A DNA stretch of 64,000 bases, from assembly GCF_042695135.1 (NCBI RefSeq), contig NZ_CP170547.1, positions 682,001-746,000 on the forward strand, read 5' to 3'. Shown here one piece after another: positions 8,854 to 17,773 of the stretch. Positions within the stretch are counted from its first letter, which is position 1; every line of letters starts with the position of its first letter. The notes under the pieces were generated by a model, which was given only the letters and a program-made list of their open reading frames with translations, had not been told where the DNA came from and searched no databases. A program made the position numbers and the translations under genes. Source of the DNA: Epilithonimonas sp042695135 (lineage in GTDB: Bacteria; Bacteroidota; Bacteroidia; Flavobacteriales; Weeksellaceae).

Positions 8854-10504
8854 AACTCTACTTTATCTGTTTTTTGTTTTAAATGTCATCTCGTGTGGCG
8901 TTTCAAAGTCGATTCATCACGTTCCGGAAATTAGCCAATATTCTCTTGAGATTCCGAAAGTTGAAAAAGTAAACGATTCAACTTTTAGCTTCAAACAAAA
9001 TTATCTGACCAAAAATAAACAGCAACTTTGGGAACTTTACATCCAAGGAAATCCTTTGCAATTGGGGTATAACAATGGGGCGTTGACTCAAAGTTTGATG
9101 CAGAATCAGGAAGCGATTTTCTTTTCGAAGGTCGAAGGTTTTGTGCCTTCAAAATTCAAACAAAAATTGCTGAATGGTTTCCTAAAATGGTACAACCGCA
9201 AAATGTATTTGAATGTTCGTGAAGATTATCAAACCGAAATCTACGGTTTATCCCAATATTCATCGGATAAATATAACTTTATCGCACCAAAATATCTCAG
9301 AAGTTTGTACTTGCACGGCGCACACGACATTGGCCACGCGATGCAGGATTTGGCTATGGTCGGCTGTTCGTCCTTGGCTGTTTGGAACGAAAATACAGAA
9401 GATGGCGATTTGTTGATTGGGAGAAATTTCGATTTTTATGTCGGCGACGATTTTGCAAAAAACAAGTTGGTGGAATTTGTAGAACCGGAAAACGGAATTC
9501 CATATATGTCAGTCAGCTGGCCGGGAATGATTGGTGTGGTTTCCGGAATGAATAAGGAAGGAATTACAGTCACTATCAATGCCGGAAAATCCAAAGTTCC
9601 GATGACCGCAAAAACACCGATTTCATTGGTGACGAGAGAAATCCTACAGTTTGCTAAAAATATTGATGAAGCCATTGCGATTGCAAAAAAGCGAAAAGTC
9701 TTCGTCTCAGAATCAATTTTGGTGGGAAGTGCGAATGATAAAAGTGCTGTCATTATTGAGGTTTCACCGGATAATTTCGGCGTTTACAATGTCAAAAATT
9801 CGAGTCAGTTGGTTTGTACGAATCATTTTCAGTCTGAGGCTTACAAAGATGACGAGCGGAATCAGAAGCAAATTGCGGAAAGTCATTCGGAATATCGGTA
9901 TGAGAAGCTTCAAGAATTATTGAATGAAAACCAAAAGTTGAATCCTGAAAAAATGGCTTCTATTTTACGAGATAAATCTGGTTTGAAAGGAGAAAAAATC
10001 GGTTATGGAAATGAGAAAGCTTTGAACCAGCTTTTGGCGCATCACGCTGTGATTTTTTCGCCAGAGAAAAGACTGGTTTGGGTTTCTTCAAATCCTTACC
10101 AATTGGGCGAATTTGTCTGTTATGATTTGAATAAAATCTTCTCTGAGGAACGATTGAAAACCGGAGAATTTGCAACTTCAGAACTGAATATTGCGAAAGA
10201 TACTTTTGTGGATTCTCAGGAATTTAGAAATTATGAAGAATTTAGATTTGCATATGCCGAATTTCAGGAATTATTATCAGAAAAAGAGATTTTGCGTTCT
10301 GAGGATTTAATTCAAGAATATCAATCTTTAAATCCAGATTTTTGGGTAGTTTATTATCAGATTGGAAAATACTATTATCAACAAAAAGATTATCAGGAAG
10401 CGAAAATTCAATTCGAAAAAGCTTTGACGAAGGAGATTACAACCGTTCCTGACAAAAAGAATGTTGAGAAATATTTGAAGAAGACGTTGAGAAAATTAAG
10501 ATGA
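8843..10504 (+). CDS. Lipoprotein C45-type acyltransferase/peptidase with C-terminal TPR
   Basis: A 553-residue protein with a lipoprotein signal (VISC, Cys18). The central region belongs to the C45 / acyl-CoA:6-aminopenicillanate acyltransferase group of N-terminal nucleophile enzymes. MVGCSSLAVW places the nucleophile at Cys175, after which autocleavage would occur, and LIGRNFDF and VSGMNKEGITVTINA are further family signatures. The last 70 residues (YYQIGKYYYQQKDYQEAK) look like a TPR pair. It is the last gene of the plus-strand pigment operon. Because it is predicted to be extracytoplasmic and acyl-transferring, it is a candidate for joining polyene acid and dialkylresorcinol, but that is inference. 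Confidence 0.78.
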   Translation: MKNRTLLYLFFVLNVISCGVSKSIHHVPEISQYSLEIPKVEKVNDSTFSFKQNYLTKNKQQLWELYIQGNPLQLGYNNGALTQSLMQNQEAIFFSKVEGFVPSKFKQKLLNGFLKWYNRKMYLNVREDYQTEIYGLSQYSSDKYNFIAPKYLRSLYLHGAHDIGHAMQDLAMVGCSSLAVWNENTEDGDLLIGRNFDFYVGDDFAKNKLVEFVEPENGIPYMSVSWPGMIGVVSGMNKEGITVTINAGKSKVPMTAKTPISLVTREILQFAKNIDEAIAIAKKRKVFVSESILVGSANDKSAVIIEVSPDNFGVYNVKNSSQLVCTNHFQSEAYKDDERNQKQIAESHSEYRYEKLQELLNENQKLNPEKMASILRDKSGLKGEKIGYGNEKALNQLLAHHAVIFSPEKRLVWVSSNPYQLGEFVCYDLNKIFSEERLKTGEFATSELNIAKDTFVDSQEFRNYEEFRFAYAEFQELLSEKEILRSEDLIQEYQSLNPDFWVVYYQIGKYYYQQKDYQEAKIQFEKALTKEITTVPDKKNVEKYLKKTLRKLR

Positions 10505-10528
10505 TGTAACATTACTTTGTCATTAATC

Positions 10529-11701
10529 CTAACCATTTTCAGGATTGATTTTATTCAGGAAAAGATAAAAACCAGCGCCCAAAATTGTGGAGACCGAAGT
10601 TGCCAGAATCATACTTCCAATGATATATTGAAGCAGGTGATTTTTGACCAGTTCAAAGTTGAGTTCATGATTCAGAAAGTCGGTTTCACCACTCACGAAA
10701 GGCGCACCAATAAACAAAGAAGCGGCAATAATGAACGGAATAAACGGCGGAAAACTGATGTTGGAAGAGACGAATGCCAGCACTTTGTTGAGCTTGAAAA
10801 TTACGGATAAAGAAATCGTCAAAAACGTCTGAAATCCCCAGACCGGTGACAATCCGATGAAAACGCCTAAAGCAATAGAAAATGCTTTGGTTCTGTTGCT
10901 TCCGTCGCTTTCCAAAACGTCTTCCTTAATGAATCTTTTGAAACTTTTCTTCCTGAAATTATTAATGAAATTTCGTGGAATAATATAAACTAAAGTGATG
11001 AAAACCAGAATAGTATTCAGAATACTGATTCTCGTAAAATCTCTGAATGGCCTGAAATGTGAAACTCTTTCCGCAGGGTCATATAGAACTTTCACCGAAA
11101 CATTTTTCACCGGAATATGTCGCCAGGCAGTTCTTACGATAATCTCAATTTCGAACTCGAATTTTGGCGTAAAATATTTCTTCGGAATTTTGTTTAACGG
11201 ATAAAGTCTGTAGCCGGATTGTGTGTCCTGAAGCTTGATTCCGGTCTCAAACCAAAACCAGAAATTAGAAAAATTGTTTCCAAAACTGCTTTTTTTCGGG
11301 ATGCCGTCTTGCGACATATTTCGGTTTCCGATGAGCAAAACATCTTCGTTTTCTTTAAGCAGAGCTTCCACAAAAACAGGAATATCGTCAGGATAATGCT
11401 GCCCGTCAGAATCGATTGTAATGGCAAAGTTAAAACCTAATTCTATTGCTTTTCGAAAACCTATTTTTAGGGCATTTCCTTTACCTTTATTTTCCGGTAA
11501 ATGGATAGCTGAAATGTGAGTGTAATTGCTGATTATCAGTTGTGTTGCATCGGTAGAACCATCGTTCACGACAATGATATTTTGGGTGTAATCCAGAACG
11601 CCGTCTATCACTCTTTTCAGCGTTTTTTCATTGTTGTAAGTAGGGATTAAAACGCAGATTTTCTTTTCAGAAATTGCATTTTGTACTTCTTGGATGGTCA
11701 T
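10529..11701 (-). CDS. Family 2 glycosyltransferase fused to a DUF2062 membrane domain
   Basis: A 390-residue protein. Residues 15-230 are a GT-A domain with VVNDGSTDATQ (nucleotide binding), TIDSDGQHYPDDI (metal-binding Asp region) and QSGYRLYPL. Residues 265-385 contain the DUF2062 module with three or four hydrophobic helices, starting KAFSIALGVFIGLSPVWGFQT. GT2 enzymes occur in aryl polyene clusters, where they may build a lipid or glycan anchor. It is the last gene of the long minus-strand pigment operon and converges with the C45 gene, with only 24 bases between stops. Confidence 0.85.
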   Translation of the reverse strand: MTIQEVQNAISEKKICVLIPTYNNEKTLKRVIDGVLDYTQNIIVVNDGSTDATQLIISNYTHISAIHLPENKGKGNALKIGFRKAIELGFNFAITIDSDGQHYPDDIPVFVEALLKENEDVLLIGNRNMSQDGIPKKSSFGNNFSNFWFWFETGIKLQDTQSGYRLYPLNKIPKKYFTPKFEFEIEIIVRTAWRHIPVKNVSVKVLYDPAERVSHFRPFRDFTRISILNTILVFITLVYIIPRNFINNFRKKSFKRFIKEDVLESDGSNRTKAFSIALGVFIGLSPVWGFQTFLTISLSVIFKLNKVLAFVSSNISFPPFIPFIIAASLFIGAPFVSGETDFLNHELNFELVKNHLLQYIIGSMILATSVSTILGAGFYLFLNKINPENG

Positions 11702-11702
11702 T

Positions 11703-12188
11703 TTATTTTAATGAAGCTTTTTCGGCTGCTGTTATGGTTTTAGATTGCGCTGCAAATTGTTTGATATAGCTTTTCAAATCAGTGTTTTGCTTGCTGTAAT
11801 TGGCAATAAGAAAGGTTTTATCTTCTTTCAGATTCTTATTATACCCTACAATTTTCGGAAGATTTTCCTGTACGCTCATCCTTATCACGCGCAATTCTGC
11901 GTTATTCGGATTACTTGCAATGATGCTTTCCAGGCTCTTTGCACCTGTTTTCACAAAAGATTTCCGCTTGTTTTTTTCTGTGGTAACTTTCGCTTCCATT
12001 ATTTTTGCCGCCGCTTTGTAGGCAGTTATTATTGGGTCGGAAGATGTTTTCTTTTCAACTAATTCGATGAAGTTTTTAGCATTTTCGTTGGAAATATTTG
12101 CCTTAGAATAGCTGTTTCTCAATGCTTCCAAATCAGAAGTCTGAAAAAATAAAAACAGTACGCTTAGAAAAGAAATTAAGAGTTTCAT
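11703..12188 (-). CDS. Secreted small protein of the pigment operon, unknown function
   Basis: A 161-residue product with a signal peptide (MKLLISFLSVLFLFFQTS). The mature part is helical, Lys/Asn-rich, with SKANISNENAKNFIELVEKK and a RVIRMSVQENLP segment. It overlaps the dehydratase start by four bases and is one base from the GT2-DUF2062 stop, so it is co-translated with both. I do not recognise a catalytic family. A periplasmic partner of the LolA/lipoprotein/barrel genes upstream is plausible. Confidence 0.7.
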   Translation of the reverse strand: MKLLISFLSVLFLFFQTSDLEALRNSYSKANISNENAKNFIELVEKKTSSDPIITAYKAAAKIMEAKVTTEKNKRKSFVKTGAKSLESIIASNPNNAELRVIRMSVQENLPKIVGYNKNLKEDKTFLIANYSKQNTDLKSYIKQFAAQSKTITAAEKASLK

Positions 12189-12562
12189 ATTTTGGTGTAA
12201 TTAACTGACATTTTCAATGCAATTGTTTCGCCAAAAGTAGTCGTGTTCTTTACTTTTATGTCGCCGTCTTTCTCTGTGATATCCAGTTCCAAAACCAGAT
12301 CCGGTGTTTCAAAAGGATTGATGATCGCCATAAACTTAACATTGGAAGCCGATTTCAAAAACAATTTTGAATCTGTAAATTTTTCGGCAAGGTCTTTTAC
12401 AATCTGCATCATGCAAACACCAGGCGTCACCGGATTTCCAGGAAAATGACCTTTGAAGATGTCGTGATCTTTGTTTAGGGTGATCTTTGCCCGGAAAATA
12501 TTATTTTCGGATTCGTGAGAAGTGAGTTCGTAAAAATTATTTAAAATGCTTTCTGCTGCCAT
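12185..12562 (-). CDS. ApeI-like dehydratase subunit (hot-dog fold, keeps His, lacks Glu)
   Basis: A 125-residue single hot-dog domain. The FabZ-type loop KGHFPGNPVTPG is intact, with catalytic His39. Fourteen residues on, where FabZ has the catalytic Glu, this protein has Gln53 (MMQIV). In aryl polyene synthesis the beta-hydroxyacyl-ACP dehydratase is a heterodimer of an ApeI and an ApeP subunit. Here the two proteins at 24420 and 24939 have the complementary Glu but no HFPG loop, so one of them is the expected partner. It overlaps both neighbours, consistent with a single operon. Confidence 0.8.
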   Translation of the reverse strand: MAAESILNNFYELTSHESENNIFRAKITLNKDHDIFKGHFPGNPVTPGVCMMQIVKDLAEKFTDSKLFLKSASNVKFMAIINPFETPDLVLELDITEKDGDIKVKNTTTFGETIALKMSVNYTKI

Positions 12563-13164
12563 TATTTTATATCAAAAGTGTAATAAATCCCTGCCTGGAA
12601 AAGAAGATTGGTATGCTGCTCGCTGGTTGTTTTCAGCTGCGAAACCATACCTTTTTTGAATCTTGCCTCAATACCAAAATTTTTGGTAATATCATAACCT
12701 GCTCCGACCAAAATCCCAAGGTCTGTGTCTTGTCTGTAATAAGGATCAAAATTTTTCCTCTGAACCAGAATGTCTATGCTCAAACCTGCCTGAAGATTAA
12801 ATTTATTTAAATAAAACTTGTTGACCGCCTGAAGCGACACATAAGCAAGTTCCGATTTCTGCTTTTCCATGCTGGTTTTCAGAATTGTCCCCTGTCTGGA
12901 ATAGTTGATTTCCGGCTGCAAAGCATAGACTTTAGAAAATCTGATTGTACCGTAAGCGCCGATGTAGAAGTCTGTAACATATTGCGTTCGGACTTTTTCT
13001 TCGCCTTCCCAAAGGCTGGTTGACTCAAACCAGTTGTAAATACCGCTGTCGGATTCTGTGAATTTTGCAAAATTGACGCCGCCTCTGATTCCGGGTCTGA
13101 AAGTGACCTGCGAAAAAACAAAACTGGCTGCCAGTAATAGAAATAAAAAATAAAATTTTCTCAT
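12562..13164 (-). CDS. Outer-membrane beta-barrel protein (PorT-like)
   Basis: A 200-residue protein with a cleavable signal (FVFSQ) and an alternating amphipathic strand pattern: FRPGIRGGVNFAKF near the mature start, YALQPEINYSRQG, YLNKFNLQAGLSIDI and terminal LLFQAGIYYTFDIK ending in an aromatic-hydrophobic strand. This is the usual PorT/OmpX-type eight-strand barrel of Bacteroidetes. It sits between the dehydratase and the lipoprotein/LolA genes, so it may help anchor or insert pigment at the outer membrane. The role is inferred from position only. Confidence 0.78.
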   Translation of the reverse strand: MRKFYFLFLLLAASFVFSQVTFRPGIRGGVNFAKFTESDSGIYNWFESTSLWEGEEKVRTQYVTDFYIGAYGTIRFSKVYALQPEINYSRQGTILKTSMEKQKSELAYVSLQAVNKFYLNKFNLQAGLSIDILVQRKNFDPYYRQDTDLGILVGAGYDITKNFGIEARFKKGMVSQLKTTSEQHTNLLFQAGIYYTFDIK

Positions 13165-13176
13165 GAAAATAAGAGT

Positions 13177-13812
13177 TTAGTCGTTTTCGGTGATTTGGTT
13201 TAGTTTGATGTTGATCTTAAAATCTTTGTGAAGAAGATTGATCGTTTCTGCAAAAGTATGTTTTTTTGCCTCAAAAGTAAAATCAATCTTTTCTCTATCG
13301 TTTTGTGTGTAAATGATTTGATCCAGCAATCCGCTTTTTTTATTTAGAAATAAATAATATTTTTTCTTGCCATTTTCGGATAGATAAATTTTAGAATCGT
13401 TGTTTTCAAAACTTTCATTTATAGGGTATTTTTGTTTCAATAATTCCTGAAAGTCGTTCTTAAGAAAATTAATGACCATTTTTTTATCTAAATCTGCGAG
13501 AACATAATTGAGCTTAAAATCATTTTCAGAGATTTCGAAATCAATCATTTTGTTTCCAAAATCCGTTGTCATTACAACACGATGAGCCGTTTCTGATATT
13601 TTTTTAATGATAAGAATTCCGCTGATGTGATTGCTGTAAACATCCATCTGACATTTATAAACATAATCTTCTTTTGATGAAAAATAAAGATTTTCAACCG
13701 TTTTTTCAGAGGTTGAAATTGGAGTAACACCTGCTAATTGATACGTTTTACAAGAAATGGACGATATTAAAATCAGACTATAGAGAAAACTCAGACTCAG
13801 AAATCGGCGCAT
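13177..13812 (-). CDS. Lipoprotein of the pigment operon, unknown family
   Basis: A 211-residue product with a lipoprotein signal (SSISCKTYQ, lipobox Cys about residue 21). The rest is rich in beta strands (YVYKCQMDVYSNHISGILIIKK, then KYYLFLNKKSGLLDQIIY). The start overlaps the end of the LolA-like gene by 35 bases, so the two are translationally coupled. A LolB-like or DUF-type acceptor partner for LolA is an attractive idea, since LolA normally hands cargo to a lipoprotein. I see no sequence motif that proves it. Confidence 0.72.
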   Translation of the reverse strand: MRRFLSLSFLYSLILISSISCKTYQLAGVTPISTSEKTVENLYFSSKEDYVYKCQMDVYSNHISGILIIKKISETAHRVVMTTDFGNKMIDFEISENDFKLNYVLADLDKKMVINFLKNDFQELLKQKYPINESFENNDSKIYLSENGKKKYYLFLNKKSGLLDQIIYTQNDREKIDFTFEAKKHTFAETINLLHKDFKINIKLNQITEND

Positions 13813-14404
13813 TGATTTTTGTGTTTTTGAAGACGATATTTGTAGTATCTCCAGATGCTTCCGTCATATTAACTTGAGAAACTGTCGATTCATTTTTAGG
13901 AAACTGAAGTTCTATTTGCTTAATATATTTCAATAATTGAGCAGATTTTGGAATAAATTTAGCGATGTTGAAATTTCCATTTTTAAAATAAGTGACAGAG
14001 AATTCCGGGTCATTGAACATTTTCCCGTTGGAACTTCCAACAATCAGTTTGTTGATTTTTTCAAACGTTTTACTTTTTGCATCAACTGAAGATTTTTTAC
14101 CCTGATCGTTGATGAGAATTTTATTATCCTTAAAGATAATACTGTATTGATAAGGTTTTGTGTATTTCCAGCTTAGCGTATTTGGCGTTTTTAAAGACAT
14201 TTTCCCGTAAGTCACAATATTTTTGTCCAGAAAATCCAATTTTTTAGTCTGAACAAAGTCGCTCTGCAAGGTTTTAATTTCTTTAGTTTCGGCATAAATT
14301 TTTGTCACAAATGCTTTTGCTTCCGCCGAGGACATTGCGGTATTTTGCGAAAAAACGAAACTTGAAATTAATAAATAGGCGAAGAAAGCTATATTTTTAA
14401 ACAT
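13778..14404 (-). CDS. LolA-like outer-membrane lipoprotein carrier
   Basis: A 208-residue periplasmic protein with a signal peptide ending FVFSQ. The LolA core LQSDFVQTKKLDFL, GKMSLKTPNTLSWKY and PYQYSIIFKDNKILIND is easy to see. LolA carries acylated lipoproteins across the periplasm. Copies inside aryl polyene and flexirubin clusters are thought to carry the pigment lipid instead. It overlaps the deacetylase by eight bases upstream and the lipoprotein by 35 downstream, and the MMPL transporter at the head of the operon would be the inner-membrane counterpart. Confidence 0.82.
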   Translation of the reverse strand: MFKNIAFFAYLLISSFVFSQNTAMSSAEAKAFVTKIYAETKEIKTLQSDFVQTKKLDFLDKNIVTYGKMSLKTPNTLSWKYTKPYQYSIIFKDNKILINDQGKKSSVDAKSKTFEKINKLIVGSSNGKMFNDPEFSVTYFKNGNFNIAKFIPKSAQLLKYIKQIELQFPKNESTVSQVNMTEASGDTTNIVFKNTKINAPISESEFSL

Positions 14405-15152
14405 TATTTTTCTGATTTATAATTGAATCAATCGTGAAAGTCGAATACTTTTCACGTTCCAAAAATAACAATAATTCGACCAAAACATTATAAGTTTTCT
14501 CGGAAGTGTCGTGAAGCAGAATGATGCTTCCTTTTTGCAGGTTTTTGGTAATTCGGTTGTGGATTTTTTTTTCATCATCAGTTACTGTGTCAAGTGAGCG
14601 GACATTCCAGCCGATACTTTTTTTGTGGGTTTTCTTGATGGCTTTTGCAATATTCGGATTGGTAACGCCAAAAGGAGGTCGGTATAAATCAGTTTTAATA
14701 TTTCCGATTTTAGAAATTACTTCATCACATTTTTCTATTTCTTCAATCATTTTTGAAGTCGATAAAAATCCGGTTTTGTTGGAATGTGAATAGGTATGAT
14801 TTCCAATTGTATGACCTTCGGAAATAATTCTCTTAAAAGTTTCAGGATATTTTTCAATCTGTTTTCCGATGCAGAAAAAGGTGGCTGTGATTTGATTTTC
14901 TTTTAATAAATCCAGAAATTTCGGCGTAAATTCAGTCGGTCCATCATCGAAAGTCAGAGCCACTTCTTTAATTTTTGTTTGTTTATTAATGATAGAATTA
15001 ACAAAATATCCAAGCTGAATATCAAACGAACCCCAAACTATGACGGCTAAAAAAACGAAAAACCAAGCCAAGTATAACCAAACACTTCCCTGAAAAAGGT
15101 AAATAATGATATTTGAGATAAGATAAAACAGGATAAATTGATAATGTTTCAT
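14397..15152 (-). CDS. NodB-type polysaccharide deacetylase, membrane anchored
   Basis: A 251-residue protein with two hydrophobic helices in the first 42 residues and then a NodB domain. The metal and base motif TFDDGP has Asp69 and Asp70, and the HxxxH metal motif is His119-His123 (HTYSH). RPPFG and ILLHD, further canonical blocks, are present. It would hydrolyse an N-acetyl or related acyl amide group outside the membrane. Its place between LolA and the KS/CLF pair implies action on a pigment-linked carrier, not shown. Confidence 0.85.
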   Translation of the reverse strand: MKHYQFILFYLISNIIIYLFQGSVWLYLAWFFVFLAVIVWGSFDIQLGYFVNSIINKQTKIKEVALTFDDGPTEFTPKFLDLLKENQITATFFCIGKQIEKYPETFKRIISEGHTIGNHTYSHSNKTGFLSTSKMIEEIEKCDEVISKIGNIKTDLYRPPFGVTNPNIAKAIKKTHKKSIGWNVRSLDTVTDDEKKIHNRITKNLQKGSIILLHDTSEKTYNVLVELLLFLEREKYSTFTIDSIINQKNNV

Positions 15153-15163
15153 CTCTATTTAGT

Positions 15164-16225
15164 TTAAATTTTTTCCAACAAAACCAAACTGTGATCAATT
15201 CCACCAAGATGATTGTAAAGAAGAATATTTTTAATACTTTCTTTTTCCACAGAATTAATTTTCATTACTTCCGGAATCTCTTGATTTTTAAGAATATGAC
15301 AAGCCATAAATATTGAGAAACCACTTGCTGTATTGAATTCGCCGCTCAAATGTTTGAAGTATAATTGTGAAGAGTTTTGAAATAATTCCGATGCTTTTTT
15401 ATAATAAATATCAGATTCAGAATCTCCGCTGAAACCTAAAATGACAGCATCAATATTATCATTCTTTAAATCATTTTTAATTAAAAAACACTCAATAAAT
15501 TGCTGAGTTTCGTCTACGTTTAAATTGTTAATGATTTGAATATCTTTTAGTTGAGCGTAAGAACTTTCCCTTTTATCATTACTTAAAACAAAAAAGCTCG
15601 AGCCTTCGCCCCAAATCACACCTTCCGTTTTTGAATTAAGATAATCAGCCGGAAGATTTTCCTCTTTTTTGATGGAATTATTCAACTGGTATAACCCCAT
15701 TGTTCTTTCGGTTTGCTCGTCTGTGGAACCAACCAACACATTGTCTGCTTCACCATCCAGAATCTGAAGTTTTGCATCCAACATTGAAAATTCTAAAGAA
15801 GAAGAACAATTGACGTAAGTAAAGTTATAGCCGTGACATTGCAAACCCAAAGCAATTTGCCCGGCAACTGTATTGTGAGTCGATTGAATGAAAAATGTCG
15901 GAGTCAGAAACTCCTCATTGTTTTCTAAAACATTTTTCAGAAATTTTTCCGAATCCTGAGAACAGCCCATTCCGGTTCCTACAATAATGGCGTCTGGTTT
16001 TTCAATTCTGGCTTCCTGCAAAGCTTTTGTAGAGGCTACCGAACTCATTTTTACCGTTTTAGACATTCTTCTGCTCATCGCTGGCGGAATGAATTCTTTA
16101 TAGTTGGGCTCAATCGCTTTTAAAACCTGGGACGAATTTTCTGGCTGTAAAGTGTCGAAAAAATTTTCACTTAAAGTGTCCTGAACCGAGATGCAAGCTG
16201 CACTGTTGATGTAAACTGCACGCAT
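15164..16225 (-). CDS. Chain-length-factor-like ketosynthase lacking both catalytic histidines
   Basis: A 353-residue thiolase-fold protein, shorter than its neighbour. A cysteine remains at position 140 (VNCSSSLEF). However, where the first catalytic His should lie the sequence reads VILGFSGDSESD, and where GH of the second should be it reads SGEFNTASGF. Loss of both histidines marks it as a non-condensing partner. Its start overlaps the stop of the complete KS at 16225 by one base, so the two are almost surely made together and form a KS-CLF heterodimer like ApeO-ApeC. The retained Cys is unusual for a classic chain-length factor. Confidence 0.8.
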   Translation of the reverse strand: MRAVYINSAACISVQDTLSENFFDTLQPENSSQVLKAIEPNYKEFIPPAMSRRMSKTVKMSSVASTKALQEARIEKPDAIIVGTGMGCSQDSEKFLKNVLENNEEFLTPTFFIQSTHNTVAGQIALGLQCHGYNFTYVNCSSSLEFSMLDAKLQILDGEADNVLVGSTDEQTERTMGLYQLNNSIKKEENLPADYLNSKTEGVIWGEGSSFFVLSNDKRESSYAQLKDIQIINNLNVDETQQFIECFLIKNDLKNDNIDAVILGFSGDSESDIYYKKASELFQNSSQLYFKHLSGEFNTASGFSIFMACHILKNQEIPEVMKINSVEKESIKNILLYNHLGGIDHSLVLLEKI

Positions 16226-17421
16226 TATTTAGAAAAAATTAAAGTTGAACAGTTTCCTCCGAATCCAAATGAGTTGGAAAGTACGTGATTGATATCTTTG
16301 TTTTTCAGTTCGGTAACCGGCGTCAAATCAAATTCTTCCATCTTATTTTTGAAATTTAAATTTGGAAAAATCACATTATTCTGCATAGCCAAAATCGAAT
16401 AAACCGCTTCAATTCCCGCTGCTGCCGCCAAAGTGTGACCCGTAAATGCTTTCGTAGAACTGAATTCCGGGACCTGGTTTTCTCCAAAAATCCGAATCAT
16501 TGCAATGCCTTCAGACAAATCATTATTCGGAGTCGCAGTTCCGTGAACATTGATGTAATCGATGTTTTCTTTATTTAAACCTGAAACTTTTAAAGCTTTT
16601 TCCATTGCCAGAAAAGCACCTTGTCCGTTTTCCGAAGATGCGGTTTGATGATGCGCATCATTCGCATTTCCGTAACCTGAAAGGTAAGCGAGAACTTTTT
16701 TATTTTCTTTTTTCACCACTTCATCAGATTCCAAAACGAGGAAAGCGGCTGCTTCACCGAGATTCAGCCCTTTTCTGTCGTTGTCGAAAGGCGTATTGTA
16801 AGAATCTGTCAGAATCATCAACGTATTAAACCCATTCAAAGTAAACTTCGAAAGTGAATCGGTTCCACCGACAATCACACGGTCGAGAACACCGTTTTTG
16901 ATAAGTTTTGCACCCATCATAATTGCGTTTGCTGCGGACGAACATGCAGTGCTGATGGTAGAAACCATGCCTTTCAGACCCAATAATTCTGCAATTGCCA
17001 AAGATGAATTTCCGGCGTCGTGAGCGTCGATGTATTTTTGCTTTTCAGGAAAATCTTCGTAAGTGTAGAAATATTTTTCGGTAATATCCATTCCGCCCAC
17101 GCTGGTGGAGGAAATGAGTCCGGTTTTGTACTCGTTGATATCCGAAATTCCGGCGTTTTCTACAGCTTCCTTTGCGGCAACCATTCCTAACAAAGCCGTT
17201 CTTGTAAAACTGTTTTCTTCCTTAAGCTGAAGTTTCTGTACAAGTTCTTCATTAGATAGTTTTATCTCGCCTGTTTTGATGTTTCCGGTGTGGCGTGTTT
17301 CAAACAGTTCGATGTCTGAAATACCGTGTTTACCAGTCGTAAGCGAAATAAAATTTTCCTCGACATTGTTACCAATGGAGGAAATGATGCCCATTCCTGT
17401 TATGGCAATTCTTTGACTCAT
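16225..17421 (-). CDS. Beta-ketoacyl-ACP synthase, catalytic partner of the CLF
   Basis: A 398-residue KAS II-like enzyme with Cys160 in STACSSAAN, His293 in NVHGTATPNND and His329 in FTGHTLAAAAG, so it is fully competent. SNSFGFGGNCSTLIF closes the domain. It lies three bases after the ACP gene and overlaps the CLF gene. By analogy with aryl polyene synthases it should extend the coumaroyl starter with malonyl units held on the adjacent ACP to give the polyene. Confidence 0.86.
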   Translation of the reverse strand: MSQRIAITGMGIISSIGNNVEENFISLTTGKHGISDIELFETRHTGNIKTGEIKLSNEELVQKLQLKEENSFTRTALLGMVAAKEAVENAGISDINEYKTGLISSTSVGGMDITEKYFYTYEDFPEKQKYIDAHDAGNSSLAIAELLGLKGMVSTISTACSSAANAIMMGAKLIKNGVLDRVIVGGTDSLSKFTLNGFNTLMILTDSYNTPFDNDRKGLNLGEAAAFLVLESDEVVKKENKKVLAYLSGYGNANDAHHQTASSENGQGAFLAMEKALKVSGLNKENIDYINVHGTATPNNDLSEGIAMIRIFGENQVPEFSSTKAFTGHTLAAAAGIEAVYSILAMQNNVIFPNLNFKNKMEEFDLTPVTELKNKDINHVLSNSFGFGGNCSTLIFSK

Positions 17422-17424
17422 TAA

Positions 17425-17682
17425 CTATTTAGTTCTGTTTTCTTCGATATATTTTGCCATCACTTCGATAGACTGGAAGATTTCTTTCCCTTTTTTCGGG
17501 TCAGCTAATTTGATTCCGTAATCTTTTTCAAGAAGTACAATCAATTCCAGAGCGTCGATAGAATCCAATCCAAGCCCGCCGCCAAATAGCGGATCTGTAT
17601 CTTTGATTTCTTCTACTGCAACGTCTTCAAGATTAAGAACGCCTATAATTTTGTTTTTTAATTCTAATTTTAAATCTTCCAT
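17425..17682 (-). CDS. Second acyl carrier protein
   Basis: The start is placed at ATG 17682 (MEDLKLEL), preceded by an A-rich stretch; a TTG six codons upstream gives a longer but less likely form. The 85-residue protein has the phosphopantetheine site GLGLDSIDALELI. It ends three bases before the KS. It probably serves the KS-CLF pair immediately downstream. The 91-base gap upstream is AT-rich and contains GTATCA words but no clear -7 box. Confidence 0.87.
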   Translation of the reverse strand: MEDLKLELKNKIIGVLNLEDVAVEEIKDTDPLFGGGLGLDSIDALELIVLLEKDYGIKLADPKKGKEIFQSIEVMAKYIEENRTK

Positions 17683-17773
17683 TTCTTTTAAATTTACCAA
17701 TGTATCAATGTATCAGTTTACCAATTGAGACTGAATAGTATTGCTACATTGTTATACTGTTTTTATTGTTAAA

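Noticed and set aside
10501..10560. Bidirectional terminator between the converging pigment operons
   Set aside because: Only a six-base stem (AATCCT/AGGATT) with a ten-base loop; too weak to call.
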